43,591 nucleotides of DNA, taken from positions 1-43,591 of the forward strand of contig CAISEY010000402.1 of the NCBI GenBank assembly GCA_903884435.1, given 5' to 3'. The position numbers and the translations under genes were made by a program. Origin of the DNA: an uncultured Hyphomicrobiales bacterium (GTDB lineage: Bacteria; Pseudomonadota; Alphaproteobacteria; Rhizobiales; Beijerinckiaceae). Shown here in pieces: positions 10,021 to 19,287 of this stretch (within the stretch, counting starts at the first letter, position 1; each line of letters opens with the position of its first letter). The notes under the pieces were generated by a model. That model saw only the letters and a program-made list of their open reading frames with translations, made no database searches and was not told the DNA's origin.

Positions 10021-11721
10021 ATGGTCAACGCAGGACAAGCCATTCGCGGTCTCGCCACGCTGGCGACGCTGGCGGCGGCGCCAGCCTTCGCCGCGGAAGT
10101 CACGCGCGAACGGCTCGAAAATCCCGAGCCGCGCAACTGGCTGCACAATCACCGCACCTATGACGGGCAGCGCTATTCGCCGCTCGCCGGCGTCACGCGC
10201 GACAATGTCAAATCGCTCAAATTCGCCTACGCGGTGGCGATCGGCGGCGCGTCCGCCAACGAAAACCTCGAGGCGACGCCGCTGGTCGAGGATGGTTACA
10301 TCTATGTCGTGGACGTGTGGGGCGTGCTCTACAAGATCGACGCCCGCGACGGACGAACGGCGCGCATCGTCTGGCGCATGGACCCCGGGCAGGAAAGGCT
10401 GGCGCAATCCAATCGCGGCGCCGCGCTGTGGGGAAATCTCGTGATTTCCGTCGCGAGCTTTCCCGCGCGGGCCATCGCGACGAACAAGGACACCGGCAAG
10501 GTCGTCTGGGAAACGAACCTGAACGACCAGCCCGAAGTTATGCTCACCGCCGCGCCGCTCGCCATCAAGGACAAGATCGTCGTCGGCGCCTCCGGCGGCG
10601 ACAAGGGCGTGCGCGACTGGATCGCTGCGCTCGACGGCGCGACGGGCAGGCTCGTCTGGAAGAAATTCAACATTCCCGCGCCAGGCGAGCCTGGCAGCGA
10701 GACATGGAAGGACAAGAACAACGCCTGGCAAACCGGGGGCGGCGCCATGTATGTCACGGGGACCTACGACGTCGCGTCGAACCGGATGATCTGGGGCGCG
10801 GGAAATCCGGTGCCCATGTTCGATCCGACCTACCGGCCGGGCGACAATCTCTACACCAACAGCGCGCTGGCGATGAATCCGGACGACGGCGCTCTGGCCT
10901 GGCATCATCAATACACGCCCGGCGACATGTGGGACTACGACGAGATCGGAACCCATGTCATGTTCGACGTCGAGGTCGGCGGCCAGAAGCGCACGCTCGT
11001 CACCCACAGCGCGCGCAACGGGTTTCTCTACACGTTCGAGCGCGGCAGCGGCCAGACCGTGGTCGCGAAAGCCTATATCGACGGCGTCAACTGGACGGCG
11101 GGCATCGACCAGAAAACGGGCAAGCCCGTCGACTACGATCCCGCGAGGGACGTTCAGGTTTATTCTGGCAAGGCCAACGCGAACCCGGCGGAGCCCACGA
11201 AAATCATGTGCCCCTCGCCCTCCGGCGGCAACAATTTCTGGCCCTCGAGCTACAGCCAGCGCACGAAAATGCTCTACATTCCCGCGCTGACAAATTGCGT
11301 CGACGTGACCTGGACCGGAATGAACAAGGCGACGGGCTGGCGCGGCGGCACGTTCGGGCGCGGAACGGCGCCGTACACGACGCAATTGTCCATCGCCGAT
11401 CCGCTCACCGGCGAGACGAGGAAAAAAATCACGCTGCCCTACGCCGATTATTCCGGCGCGCTGACCACCGCCGGCGGTCTCGTCTTCACCGCCATCAACG
11501 ACGGCTCGTTCATGGCCTTCGACGACACGACGCTCGACCAGTCGTGGAGGATCAACCTTGGCTCCGGCTTCACGGCGCCGCCGATGACCTTCGAGGTCAA
11601 TGGCAAGCAATATATCGGGATCCTCTCCGGCGGAAGCTCCACCGCCATCAACAAGAACATCACCTCGCCGGAGTTGAAGGAGCAACGCAACCAGACGTTG
11701 CTCTGGGTGTTCTCGCTCTAG
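10021..11721 (+). CDS. PQQ-dependent alcohol/methanol-type dehydrogenase with lanthanide-type WDYD motif
   Basis: Signal peptide, NWLHNHRTYDGQRYSPL, repeated W-motif beta-propeller segments, WGAGNPVPMFDPTYRPGDNLYTNSALAMNPDDGALAWHHQYTPGDMWDYDEIG, C-terminal QTLLWVFSL. Confidence 0.9.
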   Translation: MVNAGQAIRGLATLATLAAAPAFAAEVTRERLENPEPRNWLHNHRTYDGQRYSPLAGVTRDNVKSLKFAYAVAIGGASANENLEATPLVEDGYIYVVDVWGVLYKIDARDGRTARIVWRMDPGQERLAQSNRGAALWGNLVISVASFPARAIATNKDTGKVVWETNLNDQPEVMLTAAPLAIKDKIVVGASGGDKGVRDWIAALDGATGRLVWKKFNIPAPGEPGSETWKDKNNAWQTGGGAMYVTGTYDVASNRMIWGAGNPVPMFDPTYRPGDNLYTNSALAMNPDDGALAWHHQYTPGDMWDYDEIGTHVMFDVEVGGQKRTLVTHSARNGFLYTFERGSGQTVVAKAYIDGVNWTAGIDQKTGKPVDYDPARDVQVYSGKANANPAEPTKIMCPSPSGGNNFWPSSYSQRTKMLYIPALTNCVDVTWTGMNKATGWRGGTFGRGTAPYTTQLSIADPLTGETRKKITLPYADYSGALTTAGGLVFTAINDGSFMAFDDTTLDQSWRINLGSGFTAPPMTFEVNGKQYIGILSGGSSTAINKNITSPELKEQRNQTLLWVFSL

Positions 11722-11734
11722 GCGCCGCCCGGCG

Positions 11735-12706
11735 TCATTGCCCTTTCGCTCCGGGCTGAATCTGGATGAGTTCGGCGATCTGCGCCTCGCCGAGCGGCGC
11801 GGCGATGAACTTGAACTGGATGGCGTCCTCCATGTTCTCCTTCAGTCCCTTCACCTCGGCGGTTTGCAACGTCTCCTTCGGAATGAAGTCCTTCATCATG
11901 CGGCGCGTGGCGCTCTCGGAAATGCCGGAAAACTCCTTGTAGCGGGTGATCGCGGCGGGATCGGAATAGAGCCAGTCCAGCGTCTCGCGGAAGCCGCGCA
12001 GGTAACGGTTGATGACGTCGCGTTTCTCCCCGAGATTTTTCGCGTTGGCGATGACGACGCGACTGGTCTCGCCGCGCACGCGCGGAACTTCGAAGGCGCT
12101 GCCGACCAGTCGCACCTCGCCGCGCTCCATCGCGTCGAGCTGAAAGGGGGCCGTTGACCAGCCGATGTCCACCTGGCCCGACATGACCTGCGTGAAGGTC
12201 GCGTTGGCGTCGCCCGTCGCGACGGGTTTGGCGTCGACGCCGTAGAGCTTGATCATCGACAGCGCCGCGATCTGCGTCGACGAGCCATTGGTGGCGTAGG
12301 CCACGGTCTTGCCGCCCGCGTCCCTGAACGTTTTCACCGGCGAATCCGCGCGCACGTAGAAGAACGATTCCTGCAATCCCGTCGAAACGGCCGAGACGAC
12401 GCGCACCGGCGCGCCGCGCGCGTAGGCGCCGAACACGCCGAGAATTCCGACGCTCAATCCGAGGTCTCCGGCGCCGGAGACGATGAGCTGCATCGTCTCG
12501 CCCGTGCCCTGGGTGTAGAGAATGTCGAGATCGACATCGTGCTTCTTGAAGATGCCGGCGTTCTGGCCCAGTTCGGGAATCGCCGTTTCCCAGTTGCCGC
12601 GCTGCGCCGCGATGATTTTCAGCTTGTCGGCGGCGAGCGATTGCGCCGCGGTCGCGAGGACCAGCACGCCCGCGAGAAGGGCCTTGTTCAGTTGCTTGTA
12701 ACGCAT
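11735..12706 (-). CDS. NitT/TauT-type ABC transporter substrate-binding protein
   Basis: MRYKQLNKALLAGVLVLATAAQSLAADKLKIIAAQRGNWETAIPELGQNAGIFKKHDVDLDILYTQGTGETMQLIVSGAGDLGLSVGILG...; signal peptide and NMT1/THI5-like fold sequence. Confidence 0.85.
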   Translation of the reverse strand: MRYKQLNKALLAGVLVLATAAQSLAADKLKIIAAQRGNWETAIPELGQNAGIFKKHDVDLDILYTQGTGETMQLIVSGAGDLGLSVGILGVFGAYARGAPVRVVSAVSTGLQESFFYVRADSPVKTFRDAGGKTVAYATNGSSTQIAALSMIKLYGVDAKPVATGDANATFTQVMSGQVDIGWSTAPFQLDAMERGEVRLVGSAFEVPRVRGETSRVVIANAKNLGEKRDVINRYLRGFRETLDWLYSDPAAITRYKEFSGISESATRRMMKDFIPKETLQTAEVKGLKENMEDAIQFKFIAAPLGEAQIAELIQIQPGAKGQ

Positions 12707-12732
12707 GGTTCTCTCCCCGCGCCCGCCGGCGC

Positions 12733-13254
12733 TCACTTGCCGGACTTCGCGAATTCCGGCGCGACTTCCGTCTGCGAAATCTCGCCGGCGAGATAATCGT
12801 AGATCGGCATGTAAACGAAGGCGATCCACTGACAGGGTCTCGAGGGATCGAGATTGAAATGCTGGTGCTCGACGCCTTCCGGCTTGATCGGCAGCAGCAA
12901 CAGGTCGCCCTCCTTCCAGTCGACGCGCTCTTCGTCGACGATGGAATAGCCCTTGCCGTCGATCACGTAGATCACCAGACCGCCCTGATGGCGGTGCTTG
13001 CCGGACTGCGTCTTCAAATCGTGAATGAAGACGAGCCAGTCCTGCAAGGGCGTGTCGGGAAAGGTCAGCTTGTCGAGGAAATAGATGATGCGTCCCTGCC
13101 GCGTCAGGTGCATCTCCCGGTCCGCCGCCTTGATGACGACCGGCCCGCCGCGCTGGCGATCGACGAACGCCTGGCGGCTGCGCATGAAGCGTTCGTAATA
13201 GTTTTCCGCGAGGGGCTCCCGCTCCCGGGTGCGCGTGCGTTCAATCTCGGCCAT
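12733..13254 (-). CDS. Cupin-domain protein (metal ligands present)
   Basis: ...SGKHRHQGGLVIYVIDGKGYSIVDEERVDWKEGDLLLLPIKPEGVEHQHFNLDPSRPCQWIAFVY; HxH cupin motif 1 and HQH in motif 2. Confidence 0.8.
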   Translation of the reverse strand: MAEIERTRTREREPLAENYYERFMRSRQAFVDRQRGGPVVIKAADREMHLTRQGRIIYFLDKLTFPDTPLQDWLVFIHDLKTQSGKHRHQGGLVIYVIDGKGYSIVDEERVDWKEGDLLLLPIKPEGVEHQHFNLDPSRPCQWIAFVYMPIYDYLAGEISQTEVAPEFAKSGK

Positions 13255-13263
13255 GACGCTTCC

Positions 13264-13791
13264 TCACGCGCGCGGCGGCGCGGGGCGCCGGTAATCGGGG
13301 GACGCCTCGATCTGCTCGAACCCGCTGCCGCGGTCGACGCCGAGACACTCGAACCAGTTGGGTTCGCAAGCGAGGAAAACCGCGGTCTCGGTTTCGTCGG
13401 AATTGAAATGCTGGACCACGATGCCTTCGCGCTTCAGCGGCAAATTGACGACGTCGCCGGCCTCCCAGGCGTGTTTGACGCCATCGACCAGCGTGTGACC
13501 GCGGCCGCGCGCGATATACATGACCTGGCCGCCCTGAAACTTCAGCCGCCCCGAACGGCTGCCCGGCGGGATTTCCTGACGAAAGAACATCAGCGCCGAC
13601 AGCGCCGTGTCCTTGATGGCGGGATGCATGTACCAGCGCATCAGGCCCTGGACATTGTTTTCCAGAGGCAGTTCGTCGCCGCGCACGACCTGAATCGCGG
13701 AGCGGCGCTGTTCCCGCTGAGCGTCGCGCAGGCGCAGCAATTCCTGCCAGTGATCGGTTTGCGCCAGCCGTTCGGTGCGTTCCGTGTCCAC
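13264..13791 (-). CDS. Cupin-domain protein (motif 1 His ligands absent)
   Basis: Likely GTG start (VDTERTERLAQTDHWQELLRLRDAQREQRRSAIQVVRGDELPLENN...); ...PPGSRSGRLKFQGGQVMYIARGRGHTLVDGVKHAWEAGDVVNLPLKREGIVVQHFNSDETETAVFLACEPNWFECLG; paralogous to 12733-13254. Confidence 0.75.
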   Translation of the reverse strand: MDTERTERLAQTDHWQELLRLRDAQREQRRSAIQVVRGDELPLENNVQGLMRWYMHPAIKDTALSALMFFRQEIPPGSRSGRLKFQGGQVMYIARGRGHTLVDGVKHAWEAGDVVNLPLKREGIVVQHFNSDETETAVFLACEPNWFECLGVDRGSGFEQIEASPDYRRPAPPRA

Positions 13792-13853
13792 GATGTTGCT
13801 CCGCGCTTCAGCCTCGTTCGCGCGCGAACTTGTAGGAAGCGCGCCCGCGGACG

Positions 13854-14645
13854 TCAACGTCCGTCGGCGCGCCAGAACGAGGCCCGGCGTTCCGCCCCGC
13901 GGACGATCTCGTTCATCCCGATCGCCATGGCCGCGAGGATCGACACCAGCGCCAGAAGCGCGGACGGATTGAACGTTTCCGCGAACAGTTTGGTGTACTG
14001 TCCGACGCCGCCGGACGAAACATAAAGCTCGGCCAGCAACACGCCGAGCAGGCAGCCGGACATGCCGAGCCGCATGCCCGCGAAGAGACCAGGCGTGACA
14101 TGCGGCAACACCACGCGATGGAACATCTGGAAACGGCTGGCGCCCATCGACCGCGCGGCGCGCAGGTGCGCCTCCTCGACGGTTTGCACGCCGGCGATCA
14201 CGTTGAGAATGATCGGAAACACGCCATGGGTGACGCCAAAGGCGATTTTCGCGGCGGGGCCGATGCCGAAATAGAGAATGAACAGCGGCAGGATCGTCAC
14301 CTGGGGAATCGACCAGGCGAGAAGAATCAGGGGAAGCGCGCCGCGCAGCGCGAATTTGTTCAATCCGACGGGGAGCCCGATCAGCACCCCCGCGACGAGC
14401 GCGATGACGAAGGACGCCGCGAGTTCGAAAAAGGACGCGAGCAGCGCCATCACGATGGCGGGCTCGCCAAAAATTTCCGGGAACGCCATCAGGACTTTCG
14501 AGGGCGGACTGACGAAGTCCGGATCGAGAATCCCGCGGCCCGCGACTTCCCACGCGAGGAAGAGAAGGGCGATCACGCCAAACCGGCACAGGCCCGGACG
14601 CGCCAGTGCGATCTCCCTCAAGCCCCGTCGCGAGCGCGCGCTCAT
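13854..14645 (-). CDS. ABC transporter permease (NitT/TauT type)
   Basis: MSARSRRGLREIALARPGLCRFGVIALLFLAWEVAGRGILDPDFVSPPSKVLMAFPE...ILPLFILYFGIGPAAKIAFGVTHGVFPIILNVIAGVQTV... Confidence 0.88.
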   Translation of the reverse strand: MSARSRRGLREIALARPGLCRFGVIALLFLAWEVAGRGILDPDFVSPPSKVLMAFPEIFGEPAIVMALLASFFELAASFVIALVAGVLIGLPVGLNKFALRGALPLILLAWSIPQVTILPLFILYFGIGPAAKIAFGVTHGVFPIILNVIAGVQTVEEAHLRAARSMGASRFQMFHRVVLPHVTPGLFAGMRLGMSGCLLGVLLAELYVSSGGVGQYTKLFAETFNPSALLALVSILAAMAIGMNEIVRGAERRASFWRADGR

Positions 14646-15412
14646 GCCGCCTCCGGAACGCGCTGGAAGCGTCTTTCGAGACTGGTCAGGCCAAGATTGA
14701 GACTCATGGCGATCAGCACGACGAAGACGATCCAGGCGAACATCTCCGCCGTGTTCATGCCCTCGCCAAGCGTCGCGATGCGATTGCCGAGGCCCATCAG
14801 CCCGGCGATCATTTCCGAAGCGATGATCGAGAGAAAGCAGATGACGCAGCCGACGCGCAGGCCCGTCACGATCAGCGGCAGGGCGGCCGGCAACAGAACC
14901 CGCCGGAACATCTGGCTCCCCGTCGCGCCCATGGAGCGCGCCACGGAGATGTAACGGCTCTCCACGTCGCGCACGCCGGCGAGCGTGTTCAGGGCGATGG
15001 GGAAGAACGCGCTCGCGGCGCCAAAGGCGACTTTCGAGGCGGGGCCGATGCCGAAGTAGAGAATAAACATCGGCAGGAACACGACGAGAGGTATGGCGAA
15101 CAGACCCGCCAGCAGGGGCTCGAACACGAGGGACGCCGCGCGCGAACGCCCGATGAAATATCCGGTCAGGAGACCGCCCAGGGACGCGATCGAAAATCCC
15201 GCCAGCAATTCCAGAAACGTCACCGTGAAATGTCCCCATATCGCGCCGGTCTCGATGACGCGAACGAGACGCGGGAAGACGCTCCGCAAAGCCGGCAGCA
15301 AAACCGGACTGACGATCTTGTGTTCGCCGACATAGTCCCACGCGGCGAGCAACGCGAGAATCGCGCCCGCCTGAATCGCCGCCACGCTCCATTTCGAGGG
15401 GGCGCCATTCAT
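14642..15412 (-). CDS. ABC transporter permease (NitT/TauT type)
   Basis: MNGAPSKWSVAAIQAGAILALLAAWDYVGEHKIVSPVLLPAL...FLPMFILYFGIGPASKVAFGAASAFFPIALNTLAGVRDV...; 4-nt overlaps with both neighbours. Confidence 0.88.
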   Translation of the reverse strand: MNGAPSKWSVAAIQAGAILALLAAWDYVGEHKIVSPVLLPALRSVFPRLVRVIETGAIWGHFTVTFLELLAGFSIASLGGLLTGYFIGRSRAASLVFEPLLAGLFAIPLVVFLPMFILYFGIGPASKVAFGAASAFFPIALNTLAGVRDVESRYISVARSMGATGSQMFRRVLLPAALPLIVTGLRVGCVICFLSIIASEMIAGLMGLGNRIATLGEGMNTAEMFAWIVFVVLIAMSLNLGLTSLERRFQRVPEAA

Positions 15413-16251
15413 GGCTTCGCGAACCCCGGCTTGCTCCGCTCGCGCCGCGCGGCCGCGCCAACCATGCCGCCGATGGTCTTCTCGACCTCGACGCGCAGCA
15501 GCGCGTAAAGTTCATTGCGCGTTTCCCCGTAACGCGCGGAGGCCATGAAGGCGGGATCGCGCGGATGCGGCTCGCCCACCTCGATGAAACTCTTGATCGC
15601 CGCGGGCCGCGCGGTCATCACGACAATCCGGTCAGAGAGAAAGACCGCCTCGGAAAGCGAATGAGTGACAAGAACGATGGTCTTTTTCGTCTCCTCGAGC
15701 AAGGCCGACAATTCCTCGCCGAGGTACATGCGCGTCTGCTCGTCGAGCGCAGCGAAAGGCTCGTCCATGAGCAGCACGTCGGTCCCGAGGCTGAGGGCGC
15801 GAGCCAGCGAGGCGCGTTGCTTCATGCCGCCGGACAATTGATGCGGGTAACGTCCGGCGAAATCGGAGAGGCCCACGGTCGCGAGCGCTTCCCTGGCGCG
15901 GTCCCCGCGTTCGGCCTTCGGCACGCCCTGAAACTCAAGTCCAACGAGAATGTTGTCGAGCACGGTGTTCCACGGAAACAGCGTGTTTTCCTGAAACACA
16001 TAGGCGATGCGGCCCGGCGAGGGACCGTCGATCCGCGCGCCATCGACCTCGACAAAGCCGGTCGTGGGCTCGACGAGGCCGCCGATGATGTTGAGCAACG
16101 TGCTCTTGCCGCAGCCGCTGGGGCCGATCAGGCACAGCAATTCACCGCGCCGCACGTCGAGCGACACGCGCTCGAGCGTGTCGATCCGCCCCGAGCCGCT
16201 CGCGTAGGCGTGCGAAACGTCGCTGATTCTGATGGCAGGAACGTCGCTCAC
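15409..16251 (-). CDS. ABC transporter ATP-binding protein (NitT/TauT type)
   Basis: Walker A GPSGCGKST, signature LSGGMKQRASLARAL, Walker B VLLMDEPFAALD, H-loop VTHSLSEAVFLSDRIVVM. Confidence 0.95.
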   Translation of the reverse strand: MSDVPAIRISDVSHAYASGSGRIDTLERVSLDVRRGELLCLIGPSGCGKSTLLNIIGGLVEPTTGFVEVDGARIDGPSPGRIAYVFQENTLFPWNTVLDNILVGLEFQGVPKAERGDRAREALATVGLSDFAGRYPHQLSGGMKQRASLARALSLGTDVLLMDEPFAALDEQTRMYLGEELSALLEETKKTIVLVTHSLSEAVFLSDRIVVMTARPAAIKSFIEVGEPHPRDPAFMASARYGETRNELYALLRVEVEKTIGGMVGAAARRERSKPGFAKP

Positions 16252-16282
16252 CCGGCCCCCCGCTGGCGCGCGCGATTCATGC

Positions 16283-17248
16283 TCAGGGCTTCACCGGCAG
16301 AAACTTCGTCATCAGGACGTCTTCGTCCTTCGGCGGGGTTTCGACGATCCCCATATCCACGAGCGAGGAACGAAGCACCGCCATCGCCGCCGGATCGAAG
16401 GAACCATCGTCGTTGAACATGTCGATCTGGCCTTCCCAGGTGCGCTCCATGTCCTTGACGGGAAGCTTGAGGCTCCGGGCGGTGACCTCGACGGTCTTCG
16501 CCTTGTTTTTCTTGATGAAGGCGATGGATTCGAAGAACGCCTGCAGGAATCGCCGCACGAGTTCCGGCTTTCCCGCGATCAGGTCGTCGCGCGCGAACAG
16601 AAGGTGCGTGTGAAACTTCGGCGCGTATTTGTCCATGGTCTCGAGAATGCGCGCTTCCTTCTTGTCCTCGAGCGGGAAGGTCACCTCGGTCGCCAGCATC
16701 AGCGCGTCGACCTGTTTCGTTTTCAGGCCGGCGATAAAGGTCTCGAGGCCGCCGAGCGGCACGATCACGACATCGTCCGGCTTCCAGCCCTGCGCCACCG
16801 CCGCGCGGCGAATGAGCCAGTCGGTGAGGGAACCCGCCGTCGTCACGGCGAATTTCCTGCCCTTCATTTCCGAGAGCGACTTGTAGGGCGAGTCATAGGG
16901 CAGAACGACGGCGATGCTTTTTGGCTGATTTGCGAAGGCGGCGATGGCCTTCGCGGGAACGCCCTTCGCCATGAAGCCGATGCCCGGGCCTCCGCCGAGG
17001 CCGATTTCAATGGAGCCCGCGGTCAGCGCCTGCTGCATGCGCGCGTCGCCCGCGAAGGAACTCACCTCGAGTTCGATATCGTGTTTCGCGAAAATGCCCG
17101 CGTCGGTCCCGACGTCGATCACCTGGAACATCCAGGCGAAGGGGACCGACTTGCCCACTTTCAGCTTGTCGGCGGCGCAGGCCGCTCCCGCGAGCAGGCC
17201 CCACGCGGCCATGGCGACCGCGATCCCCAATTGTCCGACGCCGCGCAT
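16283..17248 (-). CDS. NitT/TauT-type ABC transporter substrate-binding protein
   Basis: [96 protein letters not shown]... Confidence 0.87.
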   Translation of the reverse strand: MRGVGQLGIAVAMAAWGLLAGAACAADKLKVGKSVPFAWMFQVIDVGTDAGIFAKHDIELEVSSFAGDARMQQALTAGSIEIGLGGGPGIGFMAKGVPAKAIAAFANQPKSIAVVLPYDSPYKSLSEMKGRKFAVTTAGSLTDWLIRRAAVAQGWKPDDVVIVPLGGLETFIAGLKTKQVDALMLATEVTFPLEDKKEARILETMDKYAPKFHTHLLFARDDLIAGKPELVRRFLQAFFESIAFIKKNKAKTVEVTARSLKLPVKDMERTWEGQIDMFNDDGSFDPAAMAVLRSSLVDMGIVETPPKDEDVLMTKFLPVKP

Positions 17249-17382
17249 TCCGTCCTCCCCCGTCTATTCTTCCCGCGCATAGTAAGCGGCGGGATCGACG
17301 CCTGTCCAATCCTCCGCGACGGCTTGCGCCGCGACGCGTCAGTCAACTACAAGCGAGCCACGCCGGCGCCGGGAACCTGACC

Positions 17383-18120
17383 ATGAAAATCGACGACGTG
17401 AAACGGCGCGCCTACGCGATGCCGCTGACCAATCCATCCTTTCCGCGCGGGCCCTACCGGTTCACGGACCGGGAATACGTGATCATCACCTACCGCACCG
17501 ATCCGGCCGCCATCGCCGCCGTCGTGCCCGAGCCGCTCGTGGCGCCCGACCCGATCGTGAAATACGAATTCATCAGGATGCCGAGTTCCACGGGCTTTGG
17601 CGACTACACTTAATCCGGGCAGGTCATTCCCGTGACGTTCAATGGCGAGGAAGGCTCCTACGTTCACGCGATGTACCTCGACGACGACGCGCCCATCGCG
17701 GGCGGCAGGGAGCTCTGGGGCTTTCCGAAGAAGCTCGCCACGCCGAAGCTCCAGCACGAAGGCGAGGTCATTGTCGGGACGCTGCACTACGGCAGCGTGC
17801 TTTGCGCCACCGCAACGATGGGGTTCAAACACGTGGCGCTGAACCGCGACGATGTCGCGAAATCGCTCCTGAAGCCCAACTTCCTGATAAAGATCATTCC
17901 GCACGTCGACGCCACGCCGCGCATTTGCGAACTCGTGCGCTATTATCTCGCCGACGTGACCGTGAAAGAGGCCTGGACCGCGCCGGCGGACCTGCAATTG
18001 TTCCGGCACGTGAGCGCCGACGTGGCGCGCCTGCCCGTGCTCGAGGTTCTCTCGGCGGTCCATTTCGTCGCCGACCTGACGCTGGGGCTCGGCGAGGTCG
18101 CGCACGACTATCTCGCGTAG
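17383..18120 (+). pseudogene. Acetoacetate decarboxylase-family gene interrupted by in-frame TAA at 17611-17613
   Basis: [40 protein letters not shown]...[64 protein letters not shown]...; same frame resumes after one TAA and retains the Schiff-base PKK motif. Confidence 0.88.
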
Positions 18121-18136
18121 GCTCCGGCCCGGCTGT

Positions 18137-19108
18137 TCAAAGCCGCTCGATGTTCGCGTCGGCCACGACCTTCGTCCATTTTTCAATGTCGGAGACCACC
18201 CGGTCGCGGAAGGCCTGTCCGCTGGTCGGGCTCGCGAGGCTGCCGAGGGCGCGCAATTTCTCGATCACTGTCGGATCGGCGAGAATCGTCGCCACGCCGG
18301 CGTTGAGCCTCGCCGCGATATCCGGCGGCAGTCCGGCCGGTCCGGCGAGACCGAGCCACGAACTCGTCTCGTAACCGGGAAGTCCGGCCTCCGAGATGGT
18401 CGGCGTGTCGGGCAGGGCGTAGAAGCGCCTCGCGCCCGTCACGGCGAGCGCGCGCAGTTTTCCATCGCGGATTTGTTCGAGCAGCACGGTTGGCGTGTCC
18501 ATGATCAGGTCGATGCGCCCGGCGAGCAGGTCGAGCGTCGATTGCGAACCGCCGCGATATGGCACGTGACGCATGGAAAGCCTTCCCATGGAGGCCAGCA
18601 ATTCCCCGGAGAGGTGCTGGCCCGTGCCGTTGCCGGCGCTGGCCCACAACAGGGGCTCCGGCGCTTCGCGGCCCGCGACGAGCAGATCGGCGAAGCTCCT
18701 GATCCTGTGTTCGCTGTTTGTCGCCAGGACGAAGGGGAAGTCGGTCACCATGCTGATCATGGTGAAATCCTCGACCGACCTGTAGGCGAGCTGCCTGTAC
18801 ATCGCCGCCGCGACCGCGTGACCGCCGGGCAGGATCGCCAGAGTGTAGCCGTCCGGCGCCGCGCGGGCGACCTGCGTCGCCGCGATGGTCCCGCCTGCGC
18901 CAGACCTGATCTCGACGATGAAGGAAAATCCCGTCGCGCGTTGCAGGGCGTCCGCGACGATGCGCGCGACGACGTCGGCGTTGCCGCCGGCGGCGAACCC
19001 GTGAACAATGGTGATGGCCCGCTCCGGCCAGGCCGCGCGCGCGGGCGAAGCGAAAGCCATCGCCGCGAGGCCGCCCACGATGGAACGGCGATCTGGCCGA
19101 GGCGCCAT
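18137..19108 (-). CDS. Bug/TctC-family periplasmic binding protein
   Basis: MAPRPDRRSIVGGLAAMAFASPARAAWPERAITIVHGFAAGGNADVVARIVADALQRATGFSFIVEIRSGAGGTIAATQVARAAPDGYTLAILPGGHAV... Confidence 0.92.
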   Translation of the reverse strand: MAPRPDRRSIVGGLAAMAFASPARAAWPERAITIVHGFAAGGNADVVARIVADALQRATGFSFIVEIRSGAGGTIAATQVARAAPDGYTLAILPGGHAVAAAMYRQLAYRSVEDFTMISMVTDFPFVLATNSEHRIRSFADLLVAGREAPEPLLWASAGNGTGQHLSGELLASMGRLSMRHVPYRGGSQSTLDLLAGRIDLIMDTPTVLLEQIRDGKLRALAVTGARRFYALPDTPTISEAGLPGYETSSWLGLAGPAGLPPDIAARLNAGVATILADPTVIEKLRALGSLASPTSGQAFRDRVVSDIEKWTKVVADANIERL

Positions 19109-19199
19109 GCTTGTCCCTCCCGATTTTCGCGCGCCCGTTTTGCGCGGCGTCCGCGTGCTTCAACGTGTCGCAAACGCCGGGACCGGTCAACACGCGCGG

Positions 19200-19228
19200 T
19201 TGACTTGCCCCGGACGCGCCGCACTATT
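19200..19228 (+). promoter_or_regulatory. Possible promoter upstream of the bicupin operon
   Basis: TTGACT (19200-19205), 17 nt, ACTATT (19223-19228) in the divergent intergenic region; weak -10. Confidence 0.25.
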
Positions 19229-19287
19229 GCCCCGCCGTCGCGCCCGACGCGGCGCGATTTCCTTTCCGCACCGGAGTCGTCCAGCGC

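Noticed and set aside
8938-11685. 915-aa minus-strand ORF
   Set aside because: Antisense to the ACMSD-like amidohydrolase and PQQ dehydrogenase; low-complexity Arg/Ala/Gly/Val composition typical of GC-rich shadow ORFs, no recognisable domain.
13854-15515. 553-aa minus-strand ORF apparently fusing two permeases
   Set aside because: N-terminal part is an out-of-frame reading of the upstream permease; the two permeases are separate genes with a 4-nt overlap.
17611-17613. Programmed recoding or selenocysteine-like readthrough in the decarboxylase gene
   Set aside because: The codon is TAA, not UGA, and no recoding structure is apparent; point mutation or sequence error is simpler.
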